This document shows positions 16,798 through 25,646 of a stretch of DNA of 64,000 nucleotides, piece by piece. The notes under the pieces were generated by a model. It searched no databases, had not been told where the DNA came from, and saw nothing but the letters and a program-made list of their open reading frames with translations. How positions within the stretch are numbered: the first letter of the stretch is position 1; every line of letters begins with the position of its first letter. Made by a program: the position numbers and the translations under genes. Location: assembly GCF_014174495.1 (NCBI RefSeq), contig NZ_JACJHR010000039.1:1-64000 (forward strand), given 5' to 3'. The DNA is from Amycolatopsis echigonensis. Its GTDB lineage: Bacteria > Actinomycetota > Actinomycetes > Mycobacteriales > Pseudonocardiaceae.

Positions 16798-16903
16798 TCG
16801 GTCAAGCGTTCCCGGCGGCGCGGACGGAGAGATCCGGTCGCCGCGGCGCGACCTCAGCGGGCCGCTCCGGGAACGAGTCCGGAACGGCCCGCGGACGCGG
16901 GAA

Positions 16904-18106
16904 TCAGGCGAGGTCCTCCAGCGGGACCTCGGGGTCGGCCAGCCGGTCCGGGTCCACCGCCTTGCCCGAGCGGATGAGCGCCTTGATCGGGTCGGTGACG
17001 TCCCAGACGTTGACGTTCATCCCGGCCAGCACCCGGTTTTCCTTGAGCCAGAAGGCGATGAACTCGCGCCCGGGCACGTCGCCGCGGAAGACGACGCGGT
17101 CGTGGCCCTCGATGGCGCCCAGGTATTCCATGCCGAGGTCGTACTGGTCGGTGAAGAAGTACGGCAGCTCGTCGTACGCCTCCTCCTTGCCGAGCATCCC
17201 GGCCGCGGCCACCGCGGGCTGGTTCAGCGCGTTCGCCCAGTGCTCGACGCGGATGTGCTTGCCCAGGAACGGGTGGTAGGCGTTCGCGACGTCGCCCGCG
17301 GCGAAGATGTCCGGGTCGCTCGTGCGCAGGCTCGCGTCGGTCACCACGCCGTTGTCGACGCGGAGGCCGGCCGCCTCGGCCAGTTCGACGTTCGGCTTCG
17401 CGCCGATCCCGGCGAGGACCGCGTCCGCCTCGAGGACGCTGCCGTCGCCGAGGCGGATCCGCTTGCCCTGGCCGCCGTTGGTGATGTGCTCGACCTGGAC
17501 GCCGAGCCGCAGGTCGACGCCGTGCGCGCGGTGCAGGTCGGCGAACACCGGGGCGACCTCCCGGCCGAGCGCGGTGATCAGCGGCAGTTCGAGCGTCTCG
17601 ATCACGGTGACCTCGACCCCGGCCTGACGCGCGGCGGCGGTCGCTTCGAGGCCGATCCAGCCGCCGCCGACGACCACCAGCTTGGCGGCGGTGCCGAACA
17701 GCTCCTTGAGCCGGTCGGAGTCCTCGATCCGGCGCAGGTAGTGGATCCCCGCGGTGTCGGGCAGTTCGCGCGGGCTCGCGCCGGTGGCCAGCAGGAGCTT
17801 GTCGTAGCCGAGGCTGGTGCCGTCGTCGAGCGTCACCTGCTTCGCGTCCCGCGAGATCGCCGTCGCCTTGACGCCCTGGCGCAGCTCGACGTTTTTCTCG
17901 GCGTACCACGCGGCGTCGTGCACCTGGAAGCTCTCGGCCTCGGCGTTGCCCGCGAGATAGTCCTTCGACAGCGGCGGCCGCTCGTAGGGCAGGTGCCGCT
18001 CGTCGCCGACGATGGTGATCTTCCCGTCGAATCCCTTGTCGCGCAACGCTTCCGCGGCCTTGGCCCCGGCCAGTCCGGCTCCGATGATGACGAACGACGA
18101 GGTCAC
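16904..18106 (-). CDS. FAD-dependent NAD(P)H:ferredoxin reductase-type oxidoreductase
   Basis: A 400-residue two-dinucleotide flavoprotein. The FAD loop IIGAGLAGAKAAEALR is at the N-terminus, the NAD loop VVVGGGWIGLEATAAARQAG near residue 150, and the FAD-closing segment IFAAGDVAN near 276. Sequence style matches the reductase partners of ferredoxins in P450 and dioxygenase systems, or the apoptosis-inducing-factor group. No ferredoxin, P450 or dioxygenase lies beside it, so the partner is elsewhere or it reduces small molecules. The upstream 140 bases contain an AT-rich stretch (GATATAAG on the coding strand) that could be a -10 region. Confidence 0.9.
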   Translation of the reverse strand: MTSSFVIIGAGLAGAKAAEALRDKGFDGKITIVGDERHLPYERPPLSKDYLAGNAEAESFQVHDAAWYAEKNVELRQGVKATAISRDAKQVTLDDGTSLGYDKLLLATGASPRELPDTAGIHYLRRIEDSDRLKELFGTAAKLVVVGGGWIGLEATAAARQAGVEVTVIETLELPLITALGREVAPVFADLHRAHGVDLRLGVQVEHITNGGQGKRIRLGDGSVLEADAVLAGIGAKPNVELAEAAGLRVDNGVVTDASLRTSDPDIFAAGDVANAYHPFLGKHIRVEHWANALNQPAVAAAGMLGKEEAYDELPYFFTDQYDLGMEYLGAIEGHDRVVFRGDVPGREFIAFWLKENRVLAGMNVNVWDVTDPIKALIRSGKAVDPDRLADPEVPLEDLA

Positions 18107-18249
18107 TGGCGAACTCCTTCGATGCGGGGACGACGGGAGTACTTATATCACTAGCGAAGTTTGGTCTTATTCGGCTGCCCGGTCAAGGTGCCCTGATCAG
18201 AGGTACCCCATCGAGACAGCGCCTACCCGCGAAGGCGTTACTTCGCTGC

Positions 18250-18771
18250 TCAGCCGTACCCGCCGCCGGTGTAGCCGCCTCCGCTGTAGCCGCCGGTGCT
18301 CGACGGCGCGGAACTGGCCGTCGCCGTGGTGATCGCGGCGCCGTCCGGCGTGACCATCCACCACAGCCCGCCGTTGACGTTCAGGCCCTGGCCGTTGGTC
18401 TGCCCGGCGGAGTGGTCGCCGACGTACCGGTACAGCGGATGTCCGCCGAGGGTCTCTTGCTTGGAGCCGTCCGGCCGGGTGATGGAGCCGACGCTGCCCC
18501 GCGCCGGCCCGGTGAGCGGTGTGCCCGCCGCGACCGGGGGCCAGTAGCTCGCGCAGTTCGCGGTGCAGACGGACTGGCCGTCGTGATCCGCGGCGAACAG
18601 GTAGATCGTGTCGCCCTTGCTGTCGGTCAGATGCGTCGGCGCGGCGGGCGGCTTGGCGGGTGGCGCGGCCGTGCTCCCGCCGCCCCCGCACGCGGCGGCG
18701 AACAAGCCCGCCGCGGCCAACGCGGCCAGCAGCCCGAAATTCCTTGGGGTCGCCAGAGTCGTGACAGTCAT
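18250..18771 (-). CDS. COG4315-type secreted lipoprotein
   Basis: A 173-residue lipoprotein: basic/hydrophobic N-terminus, lipobox LFAAAC with the acyl-accepting Cys near residue 28, a Gly/Ala/Pro linker, then two copies of the secreted-repeat unit of COG4315/PF03640 (DTIYLFAADHDGQSVCTANC...WPPV and ETLGGHPLYRYVGD). The C-terminus is a Gly/Tyr-rich tail. Its role is unknown; relatives occur in actinobacterial envelopes. ATG 18771 has GGAGG upstream. It is divergent from DoxX. Confidence 0.85.
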   Translation of the reverse strand: MTVTTLATPRNFGLLAALAAAGLFAAACGGGGSTAAPPAKPPAAPTHLTDSKGDTIYLFAADHDGQSVCTANCASYWPPVAAGTPLTGPARGSVGSITRPDGSKQETLGGHPLYRYVGDHSAGQTNGQGLNVNGGLWWMVTPDGAAITTATASSAPSSTGGYSGGGYTGGGYG

Positions 18772-18893
18772 CCCAGCCTCCAACAGTGCGTGGGTGGTGC
18801 CCTTCCCCCGACACGCGGCTGGAGCCGGAACGGTTCAGCCCGATCCGGCGAGCAGCACCGCCATCTAGACGCGAAGCGTCCCGGCACGTACGG

Positions 18894-18912
18894 TATGGCA
18901 AGCCTAACCTTA
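18894..18912 (+). promoter_or_regulatory. Candidate IdeR/DtxR iron box upstream of doxX-like gene
   Basis: TATGGCAAGCCTAACCTTA matches the 19-base IdeR consensus TTAGGTTAGGCTAACCTAA at 14 of 19 positions when read on the opposite strand. It lies 21 bases before ATG 18934 of the DoxX gene. The site would repress under iron sufficiency. Pattern match only. Confidence 0.4.
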
Positions 18913-18933
18913 GTAACTCTCCGAGGAGGTCCC

Positions 18934-19425
18934 ATGCCAGAGCGTGTGCTCGACCGGGCCGTCCCGTTCGTGCTCGGCCTGTTCCGGATCGTCGTCGGGC
19001 TGCTGTTCGCGGCCCACGGCGCGGCGGCGCTGTTCGGGGTTTTCGGCGGCGGCCCCGAGGGCGGAACCGTCGCGGTCGGCGTCTGGCCGTCCTGGTACGC
19101 GGCGGTGATCCAGCTCGGCTGCGGCCTTCTGGTCGCGTTCGGCCTTGGCACGCGGATCGCGGCGCTGCTCGCGTCCGGGTCGATGGCGTACGCCTACTTC
19201 GTCGTCCACCAGCCGGACGGGTTGCTGCCGCTGCAGAACCACGGCGAACCCGCGGCGATGTTCTGCTGGGCCTTCCTGCTGCTGGTCTTCACCGGTCCCG
19301 GCGCGCTCGCGCTCGACGCGCTCTTCGGGAAGCGGTCAGACGACGCTGGCGGCGCGCGACCACTGGGCAGCGAGGCGCGCGGCGTGCTGAGCCCGGTCCA
19401 GGTCAACCCCGGCGCGCGCGACTAG
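18934..19425 (+). CDS. DoxX-family membrane protein
   Basis: A 163-residue protein with four hydrophobic segments (FRIVVGLLFAAHGAAALFG, then three more) typical of DoxX/DoxD. DoxX proteins in mycobacteria act with superoxide dismutase and redox partners at the membrane; others are uncharacterised. ATG 18934 has GAGGAGG upstream. The last about 30 codons overlap the 3' end of convergent bioF (19336-19425), so the tail is not conserved DoxX sequence. A possible IdeR box precedes the gene. Confidence 0.85.
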   Translation: MPERVLDRAVPFVLGLFRIVVGLLFAAHGAAALFGVFGGGPEGGTVAVGVWPSWYAAVIQLGCGLLVAFGLGTRIAALLASGSMAYAYFVVHQPDGLLPLQNHGEPAAMFCWAFLLLVFTGPGALALDALFGKRSDDAGGARPLGSEARGVLSPVQVNPGARD

Positions 19426-20481
19426 CCGGAGCCGGGAAACGCCGTCCGGGACGCTCGGCGGCCGGAAGCAGCCCACGACGATGTCCCGTTCGTAGAGCTG
19501 GTTCGCGGCCGCGACGGCCTGGTCCGGCGAGTCGGCGGGAATCGACTGCACCGCGCCCGGCGCTCGCGAAACCCCTGCGGCATCGGCGATCGCGACCGCG
19601 GCGCGGTGCAGATCCTCGACCCGCGAAGGCTCGGCGGCGATGATCCGGCACGCTTCGGCCGCACTCGCGGCAGCGGCGGGGGCGAGGCCGGTGTCGAAGA
19701 TGAACGTCCGCGCCGTGTTGACCAGATGTTCGCGCAGCAACGGCGATCCCAGCACCGCGCCGCCCTGCGCGCCCAACGCCTTCGACAACGTGGCAGTCAC
19801 CGCGACGTGCGGCGCTCCCGCGAGACCGGCCGCGTGCACCGCGCCCCGGCCGTTGCCCGCGACGCCGATGCCGTGTGCTTCGTCCACCACCAGAAACGCG
19901 TCGTACTCGGCGCACAACGCCGCGGTGCGCACAAGGTCCGTGGCGTCGCCGAGCACTGAATAGATCGACTCGACCACCACGATCGCCCGTTCCTGCGACC
20001 GGTCGCGCAGCAGCTGCGCGAGGGCGTCCAGGTCGCCGTGCGGGCAGATCGCGACGGGGGAGCGGGACAGCCGCGCGCCGTCGATCAGCGACGCGTGGAT
20101 GTGCGCGTCGGTGACCAGCAGCGTGTCCGGCGAACCGAGTGCGGTGATGACGCCGATGTTCGCCGTGTAGCCGCTGGAAAACCCGAGCGCGGCCGGTTGC
20201 CCGGTGAGGCTGGCCAGCTCGCGTTCCAGCTCCGTGTGACACGGCGTGGTGCCGGTGACGACTCGTGACGCGCCAGCTCCCGCACCGTACTTCTCGACGG
20301 CTCGGACGGCGGCCGCGCGCAGTCGCGGATCGGTGCTGAGGCTCAGATAATCGTTCGACGCGAGGTCCAATGTGGACTTTCGCGGATGCCGTCGATCATC
20401 GGTCCGCCGGACGAGACCGGCGACGTGCCGGTCCCGTTCCGCGGCGGTCAGCCAGTCGTGCATCGACACCATGGCGGTCAC
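19336..20481 (-). CDS. bioF: 8-amino-7-oxononanoate synthase (biotin synthesis)
   Basis: A 381-residue PLP enzyme condensing pimeloyl-ACP or -CoA with alanine. Visible: LDLASNDYLSLSTDPRLR, GSGASRVVTGT-like GAGASRVVTGTT, HTELERELA, the Asp-His of VVDEAHGIGVAG, and the PLP Lys in ATLSKALGAQGG near residue 233. The first start, GTG 20481, overlaps the bioB stop in GTGA; ATG 20472 is an alternative. Second gene of a bioB-bioF operon; bioA and bioD are not in the window. Confidence 0.93.
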   Translation of the reverse strand: MTAMVSMHDWLTAAERDRHVAGLVRRTDDRRHPRKSTLDLASNDYLSLSTDPRLRAAAVRAVEKYGAGAGASRVVTGTTPCHTELERELASLTGQPAALGFSSGYTANIGVITALGSPDTLLVTDAHIHASLIDGARLSRSPVAICPHGDLDALAQLLRDRSQERAIVVVESIYSVLGDATDLVRTAALCAEYDAFLVVDEAHGIGVAGNGRGAVHAAGLAGAPHVAVTATLSKALGAQGGAVLGSPLLREHLVNTARTFIFDTGLAPAAAASAAEACRIIAAEPSRVEDLHRAAVAIADAAGVSRAPGAVQSIPADSPDQAVAAANQLYERDIVVGCFRPPSVPDGVSRLRLVARAGVDLDRAQHAARLAAQWSRAASVV

Positions 20482-21536
20482 GCGTTGGGTGCGGCGGCGG
20501 TGCCCGCCCCGCGTTCCCGGAGCGCCGGGGAGGAGTGCGCGGCCTGCGGCTGTTCGCCCGCGCCGAGGACCTCGAAGCCGGCGTCGGCGATCATCTCCAG
20601 GTCGGCCTTCGCCGCCTGGCCTTCACTGGTCAGGTAGTCGCCGAGGAACAGCGAGTTCACCACGTGCAGCGCGAGCGGCTGCAGCGACCGCAGGTGCATC
20701 TCGCGGCCGCCGGCCATCCGGACTTCCGTTGCCGGGCAAGCGAACCGGGCCAGCGCGAGGATGCGCAGCGCGCGCAACGGGCTCAGCTCCCACGTCCCGG
20801 CGAGCGGCGTGCCCTCGAACGGCATCAGGAAGTTGACCGGGATCGAATCGCTGCCGATGTCGCGCAGCGCGAAGATCGCGTCGATCAGCTCGTCGTCGGT
20901 CTCGCCCATGCCGACGATCAGGCCGGAGCACGCGGAAAGCCCGGCGGACTTGGCCTTTTCGACCGTGTCGACGCGGTCGTCGTACCCGTGCGTCGTGCAG
21001 ATCTCGGAGTACCGGGACTCGCTCGTGTTCAGGTTGTGGTTGTACGCGTCGACCCCGGCTTCGCGGAGCCGCTCGGCCTGGCCGTCCTTGAGCAGCCCGA
21101 GGCAGGCGCACACCTCCACGTCGGAATGCGCGGACTTCACCGCCTCGACGGCTTGCGCGACCCGGTCGACGTCGCGGTCGCTCGGCCCGCGCCCGCTCGC
21201 GACCAGGCAGACCCGCGACGCGCCGCCCTGGATGCCCGCGCCGGCCTGGCGCGCCGTCTCCTCGGCGGACAGCCACGAGTACTTGAGGATCTGGGCGGAC
21301 GACCCGAGCCGCTGCGAGCAGTACCCGCAGTCCTCGGGGCACAGGCCCGACTTCAGGTTGACGAGGTAGTTGACCTTGACCTTGTTGCCGAAGTGCGCGC
21401 GCCGCAGCCGCCCGGCCGCCGCGACCAGGCCGAGCACGTCCTCGTCCGGCGCTTCCAGCACCGCGCGGGCGTCAGTTCGGTCGAGTACGCCGCCGGCCAG
21501 CTGCCGGTCGGCCAGGTCGTCGAAGGTTTTGAACAC
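20478..21536 (-). CDS. bioB: Biotin synthase
   Basis: A 352-residue radical-SAM enzyme inserting sulfur into dethiobiotin. The cluster motif CPEDCGYC is at residues 66-73; the second-cluster residues in SRVCLVASGRGP, CACLG and the YNHNLNT segment are all present. GTG 21536 is the only start fitting the protein; there is no ribosome site and a sigma-70-like promoter (TTGCTT, 17 bases, TAGAAT) ends 7 bases upstream, so the message is probably leaderless. The TetR gene 48 bases away on the other strand is a likely BioQ-type regulator. Confidence 0.95.
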   Translation of the reverse strand: MFKTFDDLADRQLAGGVLDRTDARAVLEAPDEDVLGLVAAAGRLRRAHFGNKVKVNYLVNLKSGLCPEDCGYCSQRLGSSAQILKYSWLSAEETARQAGAGIQGGASRVCLVASGRGPSDRDVDRVAQAVEAVKSAHSDVEVCACLGLLKDGQAERLREAGVDAYNHNLNTSESRYSEICTTHGYDDRVDTVEKAKSAGLSACSGLIVGMGETDDELIDAIFALRDIGSDSIPVNFLMPFEGTPLAGTWELSPLRALRILALARFACPATEVRMAGGREMHLRSLQPLALHVVNSLFLGDYLTSEGQAAKADLEMIADAGFEVLGAGEQPQAAHSSPALRERGAGTAAAPNA

Positions 21537-21572
21537 CTATCAAATTCTAGGCGGCCGCTCGGCCGGAAGCAA
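21530..21572 (-). promoter_or_regulatory. bioB promoter with overlapping candidate operator
   Basis: On the minus strand TTGCTT (complement of 21567-21572), 17 bases, TAGAAT (complement of 21544-21549), then GTG after 7 bases. The sequence TGAACACCTATCA (21530-21542, plus strand), a TGA-N7-TCA inverted pair, covers the transcription start and start codon. BioQ sites in corynebacteria also begin TGAAC; the match is partial. Confidence 0.55.
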
Positions 21573-21584
21573 GCGGCGGGCAGA

Positions 21585-22127
21585 ATGAGAGGGGTGAAGG
21601 TGACGCGAGACCAGATCGTCGACCGGGCGTACGAGCTGCTGGCCGAAGCGGGGCTGAGCAGCCTGTCGATGCGGCGGGTGGCCCTCGACCTGGGGGTCCA
21701 GCCGGGCGCGCTGTACTACCACGTCGCCAGCAAACAGGAGCTGCTCGCCGTCGTCGCTGCCCGGATCCTCAAAGGACTGCCGGACGTGGCGAAGGATCCG
21801 CGCGAGGCGGCCGGAGACTTCCGCTCGGCGCTGCTGCGAGTCCGCGACGGCGCCGAGGTGGTGTCGTTCGTGCAGGCGTACCGGCCGGACCTGCTGGTGC
21901 CCACGCACGCGCTGCGGCGGCTGTTCGCCGCGAAGTTCGACGGACGGCACGCGGAGTGGGCGGCGCGGACGGTGGTCCACTATGTACTCGGGTTCGTCGC
22001 GGAGGAACAGAACCACGCCGAACTGGTACGCGCCGGGATCGTCGAGGAGGATCCGGCGCGCAGCGGGGATTCGGACGAGGCGTTCGGGTTCGGCATCGAC
22101 GCGATCCTCAGCGGGTTGTCCGGCTGA
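21585..22127 (+). CDS. TetR-family regulator, possible BioQ
   Basis: A 180-residue regulator. The helix-turn-helix is SMRRVALDLGVQPGALYYHV (about residues 27-46), with the GALYYH signature. ATG 21585 is taken; GTG 21594 and 21600 in the same frame are alternatives because no ribosome site decides. Its divergent placement against bioB and the candidate site over the bioB start suggest biotin control, as for BioQ in other actinobacteria. This is inference from position. Confidence 0.8.
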   Translation: MRGVKVTRDQIVDRAYELLAEAGLSSLSMRRVALDLGVQPGALYYHVASKQELLAVVAARILKGLPDVAKDPREAAGDFRSALLRVRDGAEVVSFVQAYRPDLLVPTHALRRLFAAKFDGRHAEWAARTVVHYVLGFVAEEQNHAELVRAGIVEEDPARSGDSDEAFGFGIDAILSGLSG

Positions 22128-24446
22128 TCATCCGTCGCCGGGCGGGCCTTCCTCCTCTTCTCCCGCGGCTTCGAGGATGTGGCAGACCGGGTCGCGGATG
22201 ACCGGCGGCGTCCCCTCGGCCACGCGGCCGGTCACGCGCAGCACCTGGCCGGGTTCGAGGTCGGGATGGGCTTGGCTGAATTCCAGGGCGACCGTCGCGG
22301 TGTCGTCGGCGAGCCGCGCGGTGAGGACCGGACCCGGACTGTCCTCTTCGGACAGCGCGAGTTCCTCGAGCCGCCCGTCGACGCTGACGTCGGTGCCCGG
22401 GCGCAGTTCCGCGATGGCGCTGGGGGTCAGTTCCTCCTTCGGGGTCGTGCCGATGCGGGTCAGCAGCCGTTCGACCGCCGCGGTCGCGCGTTCTTCGGGC
22501 AGGTGCGGCATGAGCGTGCGGATCCGGGTCTGCACGTCGTACGGCACGATGGTCGCCGCGGCTTGCGGGATGCGGCTGACGATCCGGGCGATCCGGTCGG
22601 CGGTCCGGTCGTGCAGCAGCCGCCCGAGCAGAGGCGCGTAGCTCCGCCGCGGCAGGAGCACGGTGATGCTCGTCCGTTCCGCGTCGGCGAGCGCGTCCCG
22701 CACCAGCGTGTACGCCGCGCGGGCGATCCGGCGGTCGGGGACGTCGATCAGCCGGAGGCCGGTTTTCACGCCGAGTTCTTCCCATCGGGCACGCAGGCGT
22801 TCGGCGGCCTGGGCGTCGATCACGAAGTGCACCGCGGTGAGTTTGTCCGGCCGGAGGCTCTTGCCGTACCGCAGCGCTTCGAGGACGGCCAGGTCGATCG
22901 TGTTGACCAGGACGAAAACCTGGTGCCGCGCGTACCTCGTCGGGTTGGCGCGGTTGGCGGTGATGCGTTCGAGCACGGCGGCTTCGGCGCGGTACTCGCG
23001 GTTGAGCCGGATCAGGACGAACACGAGGACCGGGAACACCACGACGACCAGCCACGCGCCTTCGGTGAACTTGGCGATGGCGAAGATGCCGACGACCACA
23101 GTGGACAGAACGCCGGCGGCGAGGTTGACCGAGAGCTTGAACCGCCAGCCCTGCTCGCGCAGGCGCAGATGGTGTTTGGTCATGCCGTATCCGGCCATGG
23201 CGAAACCGGTGAACACGCCGATCGCATAGAACGGCACCAGCGAGGTCACCGTGCCGCCGGAGAAGAACAGCAGGGCGACCGCGAGCACGGTGAGCACGAG
23301 GATGCCGTTGGAGAACACCAGCCGGTGCCCGCGCTTCGTCAGCTGGCGGGGCAGGAACCGGTCGCTGGCGACGAAACTGGCGAGGAACGGGAAGCCGTTG
23401 AAGCTCGTGTTGGCTCCGGTGTAGAGGATGAGCGCGGTCGAGGCCTGGATCGCGACGAACATCGCCTGCCCGAACCAGCCGTCGCCGAACACCGCACGGG
23501 CCTCCTGGGAGACCACCGACGGATAGCCGCTCGCGTATGGCGTCGCGTGCGTGAAGAAGGCGATCAGCGACACGCCGCCGACCAGGACGCCGAGGATGAC
23601 GGCCATCGTGACCAAAACCTTGCGGGCGTTGGGGCCGCGCGGGCTGCGGAAGGCGGACACCGTGTTGGAGATGGCTTCGACGCCGGTCAGCGACGACCCG
23701 CCGTTGGCGAAGGCGCGCAGCAGCACCAGGACTGTCGCTCCGGCGATGAGACCGTCGCCGTGCTGGACCGGCACCGCGCCGGGCAGGTGCGCCGCGTCGT
23801 AGGCCGGGAGCCCGACCGTCATAGCCTTGATCAGGCCGACCACGATCATCACCAGCATCAGCGCGGTGAACAGGTAGGTCGGGACGGCGAACGGACGGCC
23901 GGCTTCGCGCAGGCCGCGCAGGTTGGCGTAACAGAGCAGGACGACGATCGCGATGGTGATTTCCAGGCTGTACGGCCCGAGCGCCGGGATCGCGGACACG
24001 ACGGCGACCGTGCCGGCCGAGGTCTGCACGGCGACAGTCACGACATAATCGATCAACAACGCTGCCGCGGCGACCTGCGCGACGCGCGGCCCGAAGTTCT
24101 CCCGCGCGACGACGTACGACCCGCCTGCCCGCGTGTAGGCCATCACGACCTGCCGGTACGACGCGGCGACGAGCACGAGGATGACCAGGATCACGCCGGT
24201 GATCGGCAGCACCAGGCTGAACGCGGCGAGACCGGCGTAGGGGAGCAGTTCGACCAGGATCTGCTCGGTGCCGTACGCCGACGACGAGATCGCGTCCGGG
24301 GAAAGCACGCCCAACGCGGTCGCGTTGGAAAGACGCTCGTGCGTCAATTGCGCGTTAATGAGCGGTTTGCCGAGAAATAGCCGCTTCACCGCATACCCGA
24401 ACGCGCCCGGTTCCAGGCGGCGCTGGGGTTCTTCCGTGTCTGTCAC
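22128..24446 (-). CDS. APC-superfamily permease, KimA-like, with C-terminal OB-fold domain
   Basis: A 772-residue protein from GTG 24446 (the longer frame begins at 24479; homologous sequence begins near TDTEEP). About twelve membrane segments cover residues 50 to 490, with SSSAYGTEQILVELLPYAG in the first as in KimA-type potassium importers. A cytosolic alpha/beta domain follows (VHFVIDAQAAERLRARWEELG, SITVLLPRRSY) and then an OB-like beta barrel at the end (VDGRLEELALS, VLRVTGRVAEG). KimA is a proton-coupled potassium importer inhibited by c-di-AMP; whether this protein moves potassium is inferred. It is convergent with the TetR gene with no gap. Confidence 0.82.
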   Translation of the reverse strand: MTDTEEPQRRLEPGAFGYAVKRLFLGKPLINAQLTHERLSNATALGVLSPDAISSSAYGTEQILVELLPYAGLAAFSLVLPITGVILVILVLVAASYRQVVMAYTRAGGSYVVARENFGPRVAQVAAAALLIDYVVTVAVQTSAGTVAVVSAIPALGPYSLEITIAIVVLLCYANLRGLREAGRPFAVPTYLFTALMLVMIVVGLIKAMTVGLPAYDAAHLPGAVPVQHGDGLIAGATVLVLLRAFANGGSSLTGVEAISNTVSAFRSPRGPNARKVLVTMAVILGVLVGGVSLIAFFTHATPYASGYPSVVSQEARAVFGDGWFGQAMFVAIQASTALILYTGANTSFNGFPFLASFVASDRFLPRQLTKRGHRLVFSNGILVLTVLAVALLFFSGGTVTSLVPFYAIGVFTGFAMAGYGMTKHHLRLREQGWRFKLSVNLAAGVLSTVVVGIFAIAKFTEGAWLVVVVFPVLVFVLIRLNREYRAEAAVLERITANRANPTRYARHQVFVLVNTIDLAVLEALRYGKSLRPDKLTAVHFVIDAQAAERLRARWEELGVKTGLRLIDVPDRRIARAAYTLVRDALADAERTSITVLLPRRSYAPLLGRLLHDRTADRIARIVSRIPQAAATIVPYDVQTRIRTLMPHLPEERATAAVERLLTRIGTTPKEELTPSAIAELRPGTDVSVDGRLEELALSEEDSPGPVLTARLADDTATVALEFSQAHPDLEPGQVLRVTGRVAEGTPPVIRDPVCHILEAAGEEEEGPPGDG

Positions 24447-24665
24447 GGCATCAGCATGCCCGCGCACCCTGCCGATCACACGCTGGGCGGCGAGATCAAT
24501 CCCATCCTGAAATGCGTTGAGAAACCGGCTCTTCGCTTGCGTCAGGGGCGCATTAAAACGGGTCTTTTCGCCGTTAGGATTTCGTCAAGACGGTGGCTTC
24601 CCCGGGGCGGGCGAACCCGTCGCTACGCTGGTCCGGTACCTGGCTTTTACGGAGGAGCGCGCCCG

Positions 24666-25646
24666 TTGTCGCAGTCGTCCGGTCTGGTGTCGCGGATGGA
24701 ACGGCGCCAGGTCGTCATCTATCTCGGCGCGCTGGCGGTCGGCGCACTGGCCGGCTGGGCGGCCCCGGCGGCCGGGCCGAGGCTGGAACCGGCGATCAAC
24801 CCGGTGCTGGCGGCGCTGCTGTACGTCACGTTCCTGCAGGTGCCCGCCGCCGAACTGGGCCGTTCCCTTCGGGACGGCCGGTTTCTCGGCGCCGCGCTCG
24901 CGGTGAACTTCGCCGTCGTGCCGCTGGTCGTCGCGGCGATGTCCGTTTTCTTCCCGGCCGGGCAGGCGCTGCGGCTGGGCATGCTGCTCGTGCTGCTGGC
25001 CCCGTGCGTGGACTACGTGATCGTCTTCAGCGGCCTTGCCGGAGGCAGCAGCCGCCGGTTGCTCGCCGCGACCCCGTTGCTGCTGCTCGTGCAGATGCTC
25101 CTGCTGCCCGCGTTCCTGTTCCTCTTCCTCGGCGGGGACCTGGCGCGAGTCGTGCGGGCCGGGCCGTTTCTCGAAGCGTTTCTCGTGCTGATCGTGGTGC
25201 CGCTGGCCTTGGCCTGGCTGACTCAGGCGTGGGCGACCCGGCACGCGAGCGGCCGCCGGTTCGCCGACGCGGCCGGGACCGCGATGGTGCCGTTGATGGC
25301 CGCGACACTGGCGATCGTGGTCGCGTCGCAGACCCCGAAGCTCCACGGTGAAGTGGGTCCGGTTGTTTCCGTGGTGCCGTTTTACGTGGTGTTCCTGGTG
25401 CTGATGGCGTTCGCGGGCCTGGCGGTCGCGCGGGCGTTCCGGTTGGACGTTCCGGCTGGGCGGGCGATCGTTTTCACCGGGGCGACGCGGAACTCGCTGG
25501 TGGTGCTTCCGTTGGCACTGGCGTTGCCGGACGGGTTCGCGGTCGCGGCGGTTGCGGTGGTTACGCAGACGTTGGTGGAGGTGGTCGGCATGGTGTGCTA
25601 CGTCCGGCTGGTGCCTCGGTTGTTGCCGTCGGCCAGGCGGGGGTAG
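24666..25646 (+). CDS. ACR3/BASS-family transporter (arsenite-efflux-like)
   Basis: A 326-residue membrane protein with about ten hydrophobic segments. The segment LLAPCVDYVIVFSGLAGG with a membrane Cys and GATRNSLVVLPLALALP match the ACR3 branch of the bile-acid/arsenite transporter superfamily. The start TTG 24666 has GGAGGAG nine bases upstream; ATG 24696 is the alternative. No arsenate reductase or ArsR is next to it, so arsenite as substrate is uncertain. Its 3' end overlaps the convergent methionyl-tRNA synthetase remnant by 49 bases. Confidence 0.8.
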   Translation: MSQSSGLVSRMERRQVVIYLGALAVGALAGWAAPAAGPRLEPAINPVLAALLYVTFLQVPAAELGRSLRDGRFLGAALAVNFAVVPLVVAAMSVFFPAGQALRLGMLLVLLAPCVDYVIVFSGLAGGSSRRLLAATPLLLLVQMLLLPAFLFLFLGGDLARVVRAGPFLEAFLVLIVVPLALAWLTQAWATRHASGRRFADAAGTAMVPLMAATLAIVVASQTPKLHGEVGPVVSVVPFYVVFLVLMAFAGLAVARAFRLDVPAGRAIVFTGATRNSLVVLPLALALPDGFAVAAVAVVTQTLVEVVGMVCYVRLVPRLLPSARRG

